Shown: piece after piece, positions 1 to 10,471 of the stretch
How positions within the stretch are numbered: the stretch's first letter is position 1
How the letters are laid out: each line of letters starts with the position of its first letter
Source: Areca catechu
Lineage: Eukaryota > Streptophyta > Magnoliopsida > Arecales > Arecaceae
Direction of reading: 5' to 3'
DNA: 64,000 nucleotides
Assembly (NCBI GenBank): GCA_021397845.1
Contig: CM038046.1
Location: 4,693,001 to 4,757,000 of the forward strand
Translations under genes and position numbers: made by a program
The notes under the pieces: model-generated
Databases searched by the model: none
What the model was told of the DNA's origin: nothing
The model's input: only the letters and a program-made list of their open reading frames with translations

Positions 1-2522
1 TATATATCAAGTAATAAAAAAATGGATAGCTTAAATAAAATTAAATTAAAAATATTTTATTACTTAATGCATAGATTAGAAATTTTTAAAGTATATAATT
101 TATAATATATGAGTAGTTTTGATATATTAGATTATATTCAATAATTTAGCTCATCAATGTAGGATCTTTATTATAAAATTTTGATATAATCAAATTTAAT
201 TTTAAATTATGACAATGTATATATAAATATATATTTTTTGAGGTCATATTGTGAGAAAGAAAATAAATTTGTCATGTAACTAAATAATTACATGCTTTGA
301 ATATAAAAGAGAAGATGTTCAAATTATCGCAAAATACCTACGGTGCATTATAAATTATTCGAATTTTCAGACTAGATGGGCATAGCCGCTCAGAGGGATT
401 TTTTTAAATAATAATTTGTAAAAATAAAATTATCAAACTAGGATCCCTTTAAATAAATTTACAAATATATTGTTCTCTTGGCCACGTGTTAAACTGTATA
501 GAAATTTTTTGCCACATGTTGTTCTTATATTGCTATGTGTCATGGTGTGCTTAGTGGTTTTAAGCAGGTCGAACACCACTTGAACGAAAAAAAATATTGT
601 TTGTCCCCCTCCAAAAAAGCGAGATGTTAGTAACCCACCGGTTCCCTTCTCCTCGATTCGTGGTCCCCATATTTCCCTTTTCCCGGGTGTAATCACCGCC
701 ATCTATTTTGTAGGTAATTTTTTATTTTAAATAATATTAATAGTTTTCTTTTATTTTAAGTTTTTTGGAATGATATAGGTTTGTTTTTTAGAAATTATTA
801 GCCGTGATTAGTGATCTCGTTGTCCCTTCTCTAAAAGCATGTTATTGCTACCATTTTCATTTTATTATTGAATATATTTTTTATTAATAGCTATGCTATT
901 TTTTTGGAATGATATAGTAGTTTGTGTAAATGAACATATGAGATTTCAAGAATGTTTAATTTTTTAATTTTTTTAGAAATATTTTTGTGTAAATGGTTAC
1001 CAAAAAAATTGTTAGTATTTTTACAATATTAGACAATGATCTTGATGGATTTGGAATGGATTGGACCTAATTTATATAAATTTTTAATATTCAAAAATAT
1101 TTTATAAGTATTTGTTGATATAAATAAGTTTAAATAAAAATGGTAATACAGTATTTTTTAAGAATAATTAAAAAATCGTAGATTAATATATTTGGAAAAT
1201 TATAGTAAACTCATAAATTAATTATAAATTGAAAATCAACAATAAATATTATATTTAAAAATTATATTATAATTTGTAAAAAATATATCATAATATTAAT
1301 AAAAATTAGTAGTTGAAATTATTTAAATAAAAATAATAATAGAAATATTATTTTTGTAATAAATAAAAATTTAGGCTGGATTGTTAGGAAAATATAGGTT
1401 GATAAATTTTTAAAAAATATAGGTGATATTCTTTTAAAAAATTATTAGTATTAAAGTAATAAAAAGTATATTTTTTTCAAAAAATATACTATAATTTTTT
1501 TCAAAAATATACTATAATTTTTAAAATATATATATATTAATTAATGATATATTAACAAATTACTTATAAATCAAATAATAATCATAGATTATATAATTAT
1601 AGATTAAAAATTAATAGTGGTTAAAAAAATAAGTGATAAATATTAAATTTATAAATTATATAATAATATATAAAAAAATATTGAATAATACTTATGAAGA
1701 GTAATAGTTGTGATTATTTAATATTATTAGCAATAAGAATATTCTAAGGTAATAACTTAGAAATAATTTTTTTTTATATTATGAATCGTATTATAAGCCC
1801 AAGTTAAATTAAAAATAATTATATTAAAAAATATAAGGGAAGTTGTAAAAAAAATTGTAATAAATAAAATTTTTGGCTATATTGTTAAGAAAATATTGGT
1901 TAGTAAATTATAAAGAAATATAGGTGATATTGTTTTAAAAAAAATATCAGTATGAAAAAAATAAATAATATATATATATTCTTGAAAAATGTGCTAGAAA
2001 TTTGAAGGAATATATATTAATCAATTAAGAATTACCAAATTAGTTATAAATTAAATATTAATCATAGATTAATTATTTATAGATTTATAATTAATTATAG
2101 ATTAAAAATTAGTAGAAAATATTGAATTTATAAAATATATGATAATGTATAAGAAATATTGGATAATATTTATGAAGAGTAATAGTTGTGATTATTTAAA
2201 TATTATTAGTAATAGAAAGATTTTAAGGTTATCACTTAGGAAAAAAAATTACAATACTAATTGTATTATAAAAAAATATTTTAAAACTTATAAGGAAAAC
2301 TATAAGAAATTATTTTTATGTCATAATAAAAATTCTCAATTCAAGGGTGGAGCCAGTGATTGGGATAAATTTTTAATATTTATATAATTTTAATATAGAT
2401 ACACAACATTCATGTTTATAATTTTAATGTTTATGATATATTATTATTAGTGTAGTTGTAATATGCAAATACATATAAAAATAATTAGTTGATTAATTAA
2501 TTATGTTTAAAAATATAGATCT
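1..2522. other. AT-rich intergenic DNA, no gene seen
   Basis: This stretch is very rich in A and T, with many short poly-A/poly-T runs and stops in all frames. A more GC-balanced island at about 480-710 contains an 89-codon open frame on the minus strand (433-702), but that frame has no recognisable domain. The island may be a remnant or end of a transposon. The 82-codon plus-strand frame at 2139-2387 is lysine- and asparagine-rich, as expected by chance in AT-rich DNA. I see no host gene. Confidence 0.6.
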
Positions 2523-2612
2523 GTCAATTGATTGATGTGCATATTCTATGTATCCATATATTTATATAATTTTATATGGATACCTAGAATTATGTACATT
2601 CATCAATTGATT
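2523..2612. repeat. Fold-back palindrome 1 (about 90 bp)
   Basis: The left arm (about 2523-2560, through tgatgtgcat and tctatgtatccatata) is complementary to the right arm (about 2570-2612, tatatggata, ctagaatta, tgtacattcatcaattga). The loop is a short AT sequence near 2561-2570. The structure could be a small fold-back element or an end of the neighbouring MULE. No coding content. Confidence 0.6.
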
Positions 2613-2635
2613 ATCTAATTTGGATAGTTTGTAAA

Positions 2636-2850
2636 TTGTAATCAATTTTATAGATCAGTTGATAGTAATCAAATAATATGTAATTAAGATCGTAAGGAAT
2701 TTTGGATAGCATTTTACTTTAATTCTCCTTATACATAAATATTTGTGTAGGGAGAACTAAGAAAATATGCTATCAAAATTTTTTTCAATCCTAATTGCAT
2801 ATCATTTGATTACTGTCGACTGATCTATAAAATTGATTATAATTTTTGAA
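2636..2850. repeat. Fold-back palindrome 2 (about 215 bp)
   Basis: The left arm (about 2636-2727) and right arm (about 2750-2846) are near-complementary. Paired segments include tttatagatcag with ctgatctataaa, agtaatcaaat with atttgattact, and ggatagcat with atgctatc. The centre is ttatacataaatatttg near 2729-2745. It lies immediately beside palindrome 1, so the two form a double hairpin. It resembles a fold-back MITE; no target-site duplication was identified. Confidence 0.65.
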
Positions 2851-3149
2851 TGGAATAGGACCCTTATTTATTAGTTGGTGATGGGATGCATAATTTTATA
2901 TATGTCATTTTTAACTTTATATTTACATATATATTCAGAAAAATGATATAACAGTTTTTTAATATTACGTATCTTTTAGCTTCTCGTTGTATGATTATTA
3001 TGCTATAAATAGTTATATATAGAAAGCATATTTATACATATATAGATTTTCAATTTTGAATGTCAGAATGTTTAATATCTTTATAAATTTCATTAACATT
3101 ATATTTAATTTATTGAAGATAGCATGTTTCAACAAACTTTCGTTTATAT

Positions 3150-5830
3150 ATTTTATAGTAAGAAATAGGGAAAGTTATCACAGTGTTATGTTATATTAAT
3201 TATTGTATCATTAATAAAGAATTTGGTATTGAATATAATTGGGGACCAGAAAAGATAATTAGAATTAAATATGGAATGATACATGACAAACTATAGTACA
3301 AGTTATACAGTGTCTTCCATATTGATAGGACAAGGTATAAATTGTTGATTACATATATATATATCCACAACTTGTACGGTCAATATTAGTAAAGCATGAA
3401 CCACTTTTGATTACTGATAATGAGGACATAAAGATAATATTTTCTACTATCAGTGCACATCAATGTCTATCTAGTGTGGAGTTGTATATAGATATACAAT
3501 CCATTGAAGATGCTCGACCTATTCATGAATCAAATGAATATGAAGAGATTGTTCGAAATTTAATAACAAGTAGTATCAGTGAACATGTTATTTCTATTCG
3601 TAGTCCAAACATTTACGATAGTCCTCAAGTAGATACTGCTTCCATATATATCGAGGATCATATTTGTACAATGGAAAGTGATGTGCCATAGAGTGTTATC
3701 AAGAATGCTTCACTGTACATAGCTGCTGGTGATATAATACATATAGATAATAAACTTTTTAATCAAGATGATGTTCCCGACAAAGATGATGTTGGTCATG
3801 AAGGTCAGGAAGCTGGCCCTTCTCATGCCGCACAAAATCCACATGACACTACTGTACCGAACTATACTACATTTGAGGCTCCTTCGATAATATTTACTCA
3901 GTTCAATTGGGAAGCTGCTAATATGTCTATGTACTATTCCCTTCAAGAATTGTCTTTCATCTAGGAAGGTGGTCAAAAGTTATGCAAAAGATTTTATTTT
4001 ACAGACAATGTTGAATTACAAAGTATTGTGAAGCAGTATTCAATTAATAGATATCATAAATTCAAGGTTATTGAATCAAATCCAAATTTATGGATTATAA
4101 AATATAAGGAAAAAGAGTCTGGATGTCAATGAAAGCTCAAAGCAATTAAACAAAATGATTACTTCAAGATATTACGATCTTGTGGTACCCATACATGCAT
4201 ACCTGCAGTGATGTCTCAAGATCATTCTTGATTGAACTCTACTTTAATTACCAATGAAATACATGATCTGGTCAAAGAAGTACCTATAATTGCTATTGCA
4301 AGACTTAGTATGGTCATAAAGAATAAATTCAATTACACTGCTACTTATAAAAAGTTATGGAAAGCAAAGCAAAAAGTAATAGCCATGGTATTTGGTGATT
4401 AGGACAAATCATATAAATTACTGTCAAAGTGGTTGCATGTAGTAGAGAAGTTTAATTTCGATTCTTAGATAAATTCATTAGCACTCCAATCGATCATCCA
4501 AATGTGCTCAATTTGATCAGGTCTTCTGGGATTTTGCACCGTCAATTGAAGGGTTCGAGTATTATCGACGGTATACAGTATTGATGTGACATTTTTATAT
4601 AGAAAGTATGACATAAATTACTGATTGCAACTGCTACTGATAAAAATAATCAAAAGTTTTCATTATCTTTTATCATTGTTGATGAAGAGTCTACCGATAC
4701 ATGGGATTGGTTTATTGCTTGTCTATGAATTTTTATTATCCCGTGACAAGAAATTTGCTTAATTTCTTATTGGCATTCCGGTATACTGGTCATAGTACAA
4801 AATAAGCACCTAGGTTGGCAGCAACCAAATGTATATCATGTATATTGCTTACGTCATGTGGCAAGCAACCTCTATATCAGATTAAGAGATTTCAAATTAA
4901 AGAATATGGTAAAAAAGGTTGGAAAGTAAATATATATTAAAATTTTGAGAGATATATGAAAAATATTAAGAAATTGAAAGCAGAAGCTATTCAATGGTTG
5001 AGTGATATTTCATTAGATAAATGAACATGTGCATATGACGGTGACCGACGGTATGGAATAATGACAACCAATCTGTCAGAATGTTTTAATGGAGTGCATA
5101 AAATTGCTCAATTCTTGCCTATAACTATATTGGCGCAGTTGACATTTTTCTGACTTGTATCATACTTTGATGGTTGACGTACCCAGATAGTTGATGCACT
5201 TAATAGGGACGAAAGACTTACTCCATTTATTGCAGATCATGTAATCGCCAAATAAGCTAAAGCTACATCTCACATAGTTCTAAGATTTGATAGAGCTAGC
5301 AGTATATTTTAAATCCAAACTACGATGCATGATATGTATATGAACAAAAGCAACAATAATTAGGTACAGCTTTAAAGTTAATAAATTTATTACATATTTG
5401 TATTATCTACTTTCTAATATACCAATTATTAAATTTGTAATGCAGATTGTTCAACTATTGGATCATACATGTACATGCAAAAAATGACAGTGCTACCATT
5501 TACCTTGTTCATATGTCATGGCTGCTTATACATATATTTCAATTCATTTTTATAGATATATTGATCGATGATATAGTTTAAATGATTATCATCAATCTTA
5601 TGCATCTCAATTTCAACCCATTCTTTATCAAGCGTATTGGTCATAGATTGGTCAAGATATTACCATTGTACTAGATAAAACATGATTACGATAAAAAGGT
5701 AAACCACGCTCTACCAGAATTAGAAATGATATGAATTTGAGAGAAAGCAGTAACAAACAGAGGTACACAATTTGTCGAGAGGAAGGACATGATAAAAAGT
5801 CATGTCGAATAATTATAAATGCAAATTAGT
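3150..5830 (+). pseudogene. Decayed MuDR/MULE transposase
   Basis: Translating the three plus frames piecemeal gives, in order: an N-terminal acidic segment (open 3407-3691); a MuDR DNA-binding-type region (about 3985-4200, with ...FTDNVELQSIVKQYSI... and CGTHTC); a linker typical of MULE transposases (about 4230-4440); a MULE core segment (about 4610-4725, LLIATATDKNNQKFSLSF, then TDTWDWF); a SWIM-type CTC...C region (about 5455-5525); and a zinc-knuckle-like CREEGHDKKSC (about 5769-5801). Numerous stops and frame changes interrupt it, so it cannot make a transposase. The first Cys of the knuckle and the SWIM His/Cys spacing look altered. The family is clear from the domain order; exact ends and terminal inverted repeats were not found. 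Confidence 0.8.
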
Positions 5831-6322
5831 GCTATCATTGAAAGGTAATTATATAGTTCATCCAAATCAATTTTTACACATAACAAATTTATTGTATATG
5901 ACATGTGTCAAAATTTCCATGTTACGTTTTTAACATTGAACATCGTTTGATATACCAGGATTAAATTTTGTTGCATCATGGATAATAGACTTCAGATTCC
6001 ATTACTGCATGTTACTAGAATTATATTAAATCTATATAAGAGCCATCATTCTTCATTGATCCTGAGACCTGTTTCCTGATGAATTTATGATGTATTTATT
6101 TTTTATATATTTATATATATTGTTGATTATTGTACTTGGATTGTTGTTGTTATCTAGGTTTTGTATTTTTGTAGTTGAATACATGATGATATAATGCGAT
6201 CTAGTTTTGTATTCATGTACGTGTCTCTTATATGTTAGTGTTATGCATTTTATTTTTCAGAGATATCAATGATTGTTAAATAGATTTTCTTATTTACAGT
6301 TAAATCAAACCTTTGTATATAT

Positions 6323-6895
6323 GTGCAAATTTTTATAGAAATAGATCCAGGGCTAGTAGACCATTATGTATTATATGATCAGGACAACCATTATTCCAGA
6401 TTGATATGGGATGGTCAGGAGATAGGTTTCCTTCAATGTCAACGTAGGGAGCTTGTTACACATAGTTCGATACCATTATATAGATATATAGTATCGTTCC
6501 TGCAGCAGGCTGAATTTTATGGGCTGGCACGTATAGGCTATATACAGTTGGATTGACATTTGATTATGGTACTCATAGAGCGATGGTGTCTAGAGACTCA
6601 TACATTCCATCTACCATGTGGAGAGTATATCATCATACTATAGGACATTGCCATCTAGTTAGGTTTACCTGTCGATGGATTACTGGTCACTAGTAATACA
6701 TAGATTGATTGGCATCAGCTTTGTTACCAGTTATTAGGAGTCATTCCATCGCAGGGTCGACTATAGGGGTCACGGTTGAGTTTAGTATGGCTAGCGGAGT
6801 AGTTTCACGAGTTATCCCATGATGTTGATGAGATAGCGATACAACGACTGATGGGGATATCGCCAGCACTGATCCCGGCACAGCACAGATTTCAA
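6323..6895 (+). pseudogene. Plant mobile domain (PMD) frame, decayed
   Basis: An open segment (6323-6556) includes LIWDGQEIGFLQCQRRELV and QQAEFYGLARIGYIQLD. It continues after a short frame change (about 6575-6870) with ETHTFHLPCGEY, LGLPVDG, DWHQLCYQLLGVIP and LSLVWLAE. This is the aminotransferase-like plant mobile domain shared by MAIN/MAIL-type proteins and several plant transposons. At least five TAG stops break it, most at positions where CAG (Gln) is expected. It lies about 0.5 kb downstream of the MULE transposase remnant on the same strand. That fits a second gene of the MULE, since MULE-PMD associations are known in plants. It might instead be a separate PMD transposon remnant. Confidence 0.75.
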
Positions 6896-6899
6896 TAAA

Positions 6900-7476
6900 T
6901 TCAAATTCAAAAAAAATTAATTGATTAGGATTGGTTGTTTGAAATTTGATTTAGGATTTGATTGATCAGGATTGAGATATGGATAGGCCTTATCTTGTAT
7001 TTGAATTTGAACCATCCTTATCTTTTTATCTTGTATTCAAATTCAAAGGAGGGTTGGAAAGGTCTATAAATATCACCCCGAGTCCTTTATAAAAAATTGT
7101 TGGATAAATAAAAATGAGTTTTTTTAGAAAAGAGTGATTCTTTTCTTTCGCTCCGTAAGGAGAGGGTGTGAGGCCGAATCCCAGGACATGATGATAGGTC
7201 ATGTCTAGTTATCCCCTTCCTTGATTCTATCTTCTTTACCTCCCATGTTCTTTGAGATTCACCCTAACGCCTTCAAGTATCGAGGTGGATGGAATGTCCT
7301 AAAGATGAAAGGTCTCTTCGTAGTATAAGTCCCAAAGTCCATGAGTTCCAAACCTTAAGTCTTCCATACCCATTGTTCCTTCACCATCCCTAGAAAAAAT
7401 TTAAAAAAAAAGTACCCTAATCTAAGTGACTTCTAGGCTCACCAACGATCCTACTCCCTATCTGTCCCCCATCAAA
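6900..7476 (+). mobile_element. LTR 3' portion of an unclassified LTR element
   Basis: The segment has a TATA box (tctataaatatc, 7063-7074), a following transcribed-leader-like stretch with CT-rich runs, and ends with ccccca just before a primer-binding-type sequence at 7478. The 5' edge was not located; the AT-rich start near 6900 is a guess. The downstream body is cut off by the Ty3/gypsy element that begins near 8630. It may be a non-autonomous (LARD-like) element. Confidence 0.5.
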
Positions 7477-7477
7477 T

Positions 7478-7490
7478 TGGTATTACAGCT
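7478..7490 (+). other. Primer binding site, initiator-Met-like
   Basis: The sequence tggtattacagct lies two to five bases after the presumed LTR end. It matches the usual tggtatcagagc of plant elements primed by initiator Met tRNA at most positions. Two or three mismatches suggest decay. Confidence 0.5.
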
Positions 7491-7496
7491 AAAAAA

Positions 7497-8600
7497 TTAG
7501 GATACGATTCTTATCATCCCAGATTCCCCCTCACCAGCTTTGCCGTTCTCTCCACAGTTCTTGATCCACTGCCCTCCTCTTTGGCCACCACCAACCCAGA
7601 TCCATCGCCTCACCAACGCCCCTACTGCCATCACCCAATCATAGATCCCTCCATCCACTGAGCCACCCACTGACCCGTGAAGCTTCTTGCCATCCCTTTC
7701 GCCCACCACCGCGATCAACAGGACCATCGCCATTCCCTCCATGGCATAGAACCCTCTTTCCCCTCCACTTGACATCGATCCAGCTGACCTTCCTCTATTC
7801 TCCGTCGCCCTCACCAACATACAGAAAACCCCTCTGCCCCGATTCCACTGAAGAACCCCGAACCCATAGCAACCGACCGTGGCTATCCTTGCTACCCCAT
7901 GCTCACCATCGTCTTCCTCTGCGGAGAAGTCACCGCGGTCGAAGCTCCTCAGATCGGTGCACCGAATCGCCACCCTTCCCTTGTTAGTCGCCTGTGCCAC
8001 CCACCAAAGCCCTTTCCCTGCTAATTGATGCCATCGACGCCGCCGGAACCCCATCCATCAGCCATTTCCCCAAGCAAGCCAACCACCGAAGGCGTGAAGA
8101 AGCCCACCATCTTTGCAGCTTGCAACCGAACTAAAGCAGCTTCGTCCTCTGGTCCAGATCTCCGTACCGCCCCTTCTCCGGTGACAGCTCCTTCGAGAAC
8201 ACCGGTGGAGATCCCGTCTGAAGCATCCCTGCAAACCCCCTGTGCCGCAGATCCGAGAGATGCCCATCCAACCAAATCTCCTCCCTACCGCCGTCGCCAA
8301 CCGCCTCCGCCGTAACCATCGTTGTCCGAGCCACCGTCTTCACCCCAGCGCCGTCGCCGGCGAATGCCCACCAGACTGCCCTCCAAACACCTTCCTTATT
8401 CCCTATTTTTGGTCCATGGAGAAGGAAGGGGACACACACGAATGTGAAAGCATTGCCCGATTCCTGTTACCGACTTCAGACTTGCACATATTTCAAAGTA
8501 TGCAAATTTCAAAGCTGCACGGGTTTCAAAGTGATATGGCTACATCGCTGATGTGGAGTGCGTGTCAGGTCTAGCTGGACACGGTTAGTACCACGTAAAT
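7497..8600. other. GC-rich leader with overlapping chance frames
   Basis: This block is markedly richer in G and C than its surroundings. It carries long overlapping open frames on both strands (for example 8025-8315 plus, 7497-8054 minus). They are proline/serine- or glycine/arginine-rich and show no domain. This is what GC-rich DNA with few stop triplets gives, so I do not call a gene. It follows an LTR and primer site and is best read as the internal leader of that truncated element. It ends near 8620, where the first gypsy element starts. Confidence 0.5.
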
Positions 8601-8650
8601 TTTTTTTTCAAAAGATCCCCCGTTCGGGAAGAAGTGCTCCTGCTCCTTAA

Positions 8651-9620
8651 CCAGGTGGCACCCCAAGACGGGTCCACCTCGGTCGAAGTCGAGCCTCACT
8701 CTGCCACTCTGCCAAGTATCCACCCAGGAGGGGTCCACCTCGGCCGGAGCTAGCGGCCCCTCGCTCCCTCGCCAGGTGGCATCCTAAGACGGGTCCACCT
8801 CTGTCGAGGTCGAGCCGGGCCCTCCTGCTCCTTCACCAGGTGGCACCTCAAGACGGGTCCACCTCGGTCGAAGTCGAGCCTCTCTATGCTACTCCGCCAG
8901 GTGTCCACCCAGGAGGGGTCCACCTCGGCCGAAGCTGGCGGCCCCTCGCTCCCTCGCCAGGTGGCACCCCAAGATGGGTCCATTTCTACCGAGGTCGAGC
9001 CGGGCCCTCCTGCCCCTTCGCCAGGTGGCACCCCAAGACGGGTCCACCTCTGCCGAGATCGAGCCGGGCCCTCCTGCCCCTTCGCCAGGTGGCACCCCAA
9101 GACGGGTCTACCTCGGCTGAAGTCGAGCCTCTCTTTGCCACTTCGCCAGGTGTCCACCCAGGAGGGGTCCACCTCGGCCGAAGCTGGCAGCCCCTCGCTC
9201 CCTCGCCAGGTGGCATCCCAAGACGGGTCCACCTCTACCGAGATCGAGCTGGGCCCTCTTACTCCTTCGCCAGGTGGCACCCCAAGATGGATCCACCTCG
9301 ACCGAAGTCGAGCCTCTCTCTGCCACTCCGCCAAGTATCCACCCAGGAGGGGTCCACCTCGGTTGAAGCTGGCGGTCCCTCGCTCCCTCGCTAGGTGGCA
9401 CCCCAAGACATGTCCATCTCTGTCGAGGTCGAGCCGGGCCCTCCTGCTCCTTCGCCAGGTGGCACCCCAAGACGGGTCCACCTTGGCCGAAGTTGAGCCT
9501 CTCTCTGCCACTCCGCCAGGTGTCCACCCAGGAGTGGTCCACCTCGGCCAAAGCTGGCAGCTCCTGCTCCACCGCCAGGTGGCGCCCCCTGATGGGTCCA
9601 CCTCGATCGCGGTCAGCCCT
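8651..9620 (+). repeat. 60-64 bp minisatellite with 185-bp higher order
   Basis: Units starting ccaggtggcacc... or ccaggtgtccaccc... recur at 8651, 8712, 8772, 8836, 8897, 8957, 9021, 9085 and 9146, with spacing 61, 60, 64, 61, 60, 64, 64, 61. Three unit types therefore make a higher-order repeat near 185 bp. Each carries gggtccacctcgg and gaggtcgagcc or gaagtcgagcc variants. It lies in the U3-like part of the 5' LTR. Long open frames on both strands here are repeat shadows. Confidence 0.85.
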
Positions 9621-10005
9621 ACTCTGCAAAGCCTCGGGGAGGCAGAGACACGGGTCGCGAGGTCGCCACTAGAGCCAGCGCGCGCCGCGCTCTATACAAG
9701 GCACCGGTACGGCATGTAATGATACGCGAAACCTTGTTTACACCAGTTAATCAGGGCCCCACAACCGAGAAATGAAATCCTAGCAGGCAGGAGCCTGAAA
9801 TGGCTGGAAGCCCACCGTTAACGCCCCGAAAGGAGAGCTCCCGCGCTCGGTCCAAGGCCTCACCAGTCTTTCCCCTTTCGTGACACACTGTCGACGAGGC
9901 GGGCCGGCCACTTAACTTCCAGACTCGAAGAAGAAGGGGAAGGAGAAGGTCCAGAGGTCTCAGAGAGCCCCCTGGAGGGGACGTGGGCTGAAGGCAGTTC
10001 GGTGA

Positions 10006-10012
10006 TATAAAA
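10006..10012 (+). promoter_or_regulatory. TATA box of the gypsy 5' LTR
   Basis: The sequence gatataaaaggg lies about 235 bases upstream of the conserved LTR-tail motif and 390 before the primer site. A position between the U3 repeats and the U5 tail suits the LTR promoter. An acgtgg G-box-like core sits just upstream at 9981. Confidence 0.5.
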
Positions 10013-10240
10013 GGGACGGTAAAAACGGACGAAAAGGGAGGTGGAATAAAGGGGAGAACACCAAAAGAACGATCCGGGAGGATCTCGGGAAGTCCTCAGG
10101 AGAGAGCTCGGTGGCCCTAGTACGGGAGGCCGGGCCTTAACACCTCTCTTCCCCACACTTCTTTCATTTTACATCTCCTCTAAGCACGGGGATCCTTCGG
10201 GAGCCCGCCTTAGAGGTCCTGTTCCATCTTGCCGCTCTCT

Positions 10241-10303
10241 GACTTAATCGTCGGAGTGCCCCCACCGGAACCCCGGCCCGGGTCTCTGACCTTGTTTTGC
10301 AGG
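10241..10303 (+). other. Conserved LTR-tail motif, copy 1
   Basis: The segment runs from gacttaatcgtcggagtg, through a C-rich/GG-rich hairpin-capable stretch, to ttttgcagg. The same layout appears at 23555, 49370 and, on the minus strand, at 61851-61790. It ends 92 bases before the primer site. It probably belongs to R/U5 and may be a structured RNA or processing signal. Confidence 0.7.
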
Positions 10304-10394
10304 TCCGGAAGTTTGGAGATCTCGAGGTGAGAGAGTCCGAGAACCGGTGCTAGCTCATGAGCTACAGGCCACCGCGGTGAGATCGATAATATAT

Positions 10395-10410
10395 TGGCGT
10401 GCCAGGTAGG
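10395..10410 (+). other. Primer binding site of gypsy element 1
   Basis: tggcgtgccaggtagg follows the LTR tail and begins with the TGG expected opposite a tRNA CCA end. The same sequence occurs at 49500 in the second gypsy element. I did not assign the tRNA. Confidence 0.65.
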
Positions 10411-10471
10411 GGGTGCAGAACAGTAGCCCCTATACAAGCAAGCTCTCCATGGGCGAAAGCGTGCTCCGACC

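Noticed and set aside
433..702. 89-codon minus-strand frame near the left end
   Set aside because: It has no domain and coincides with a GC-balanced island that may be a transposon remnant; not enough to call a gene.
7497..8574. Overlapping frames in the GC-rich block as genes
   Set aside because: Frames occur on both strands at once, have no domain, and are explained by low stop frequency in GC-rich DNA.
8750..9719. Long open frames of 170-280 codons on both strands
   Set aside because: They run through the 60-64 bp minisatellite and are repetitive in every frame, so they are shadows of repeats.
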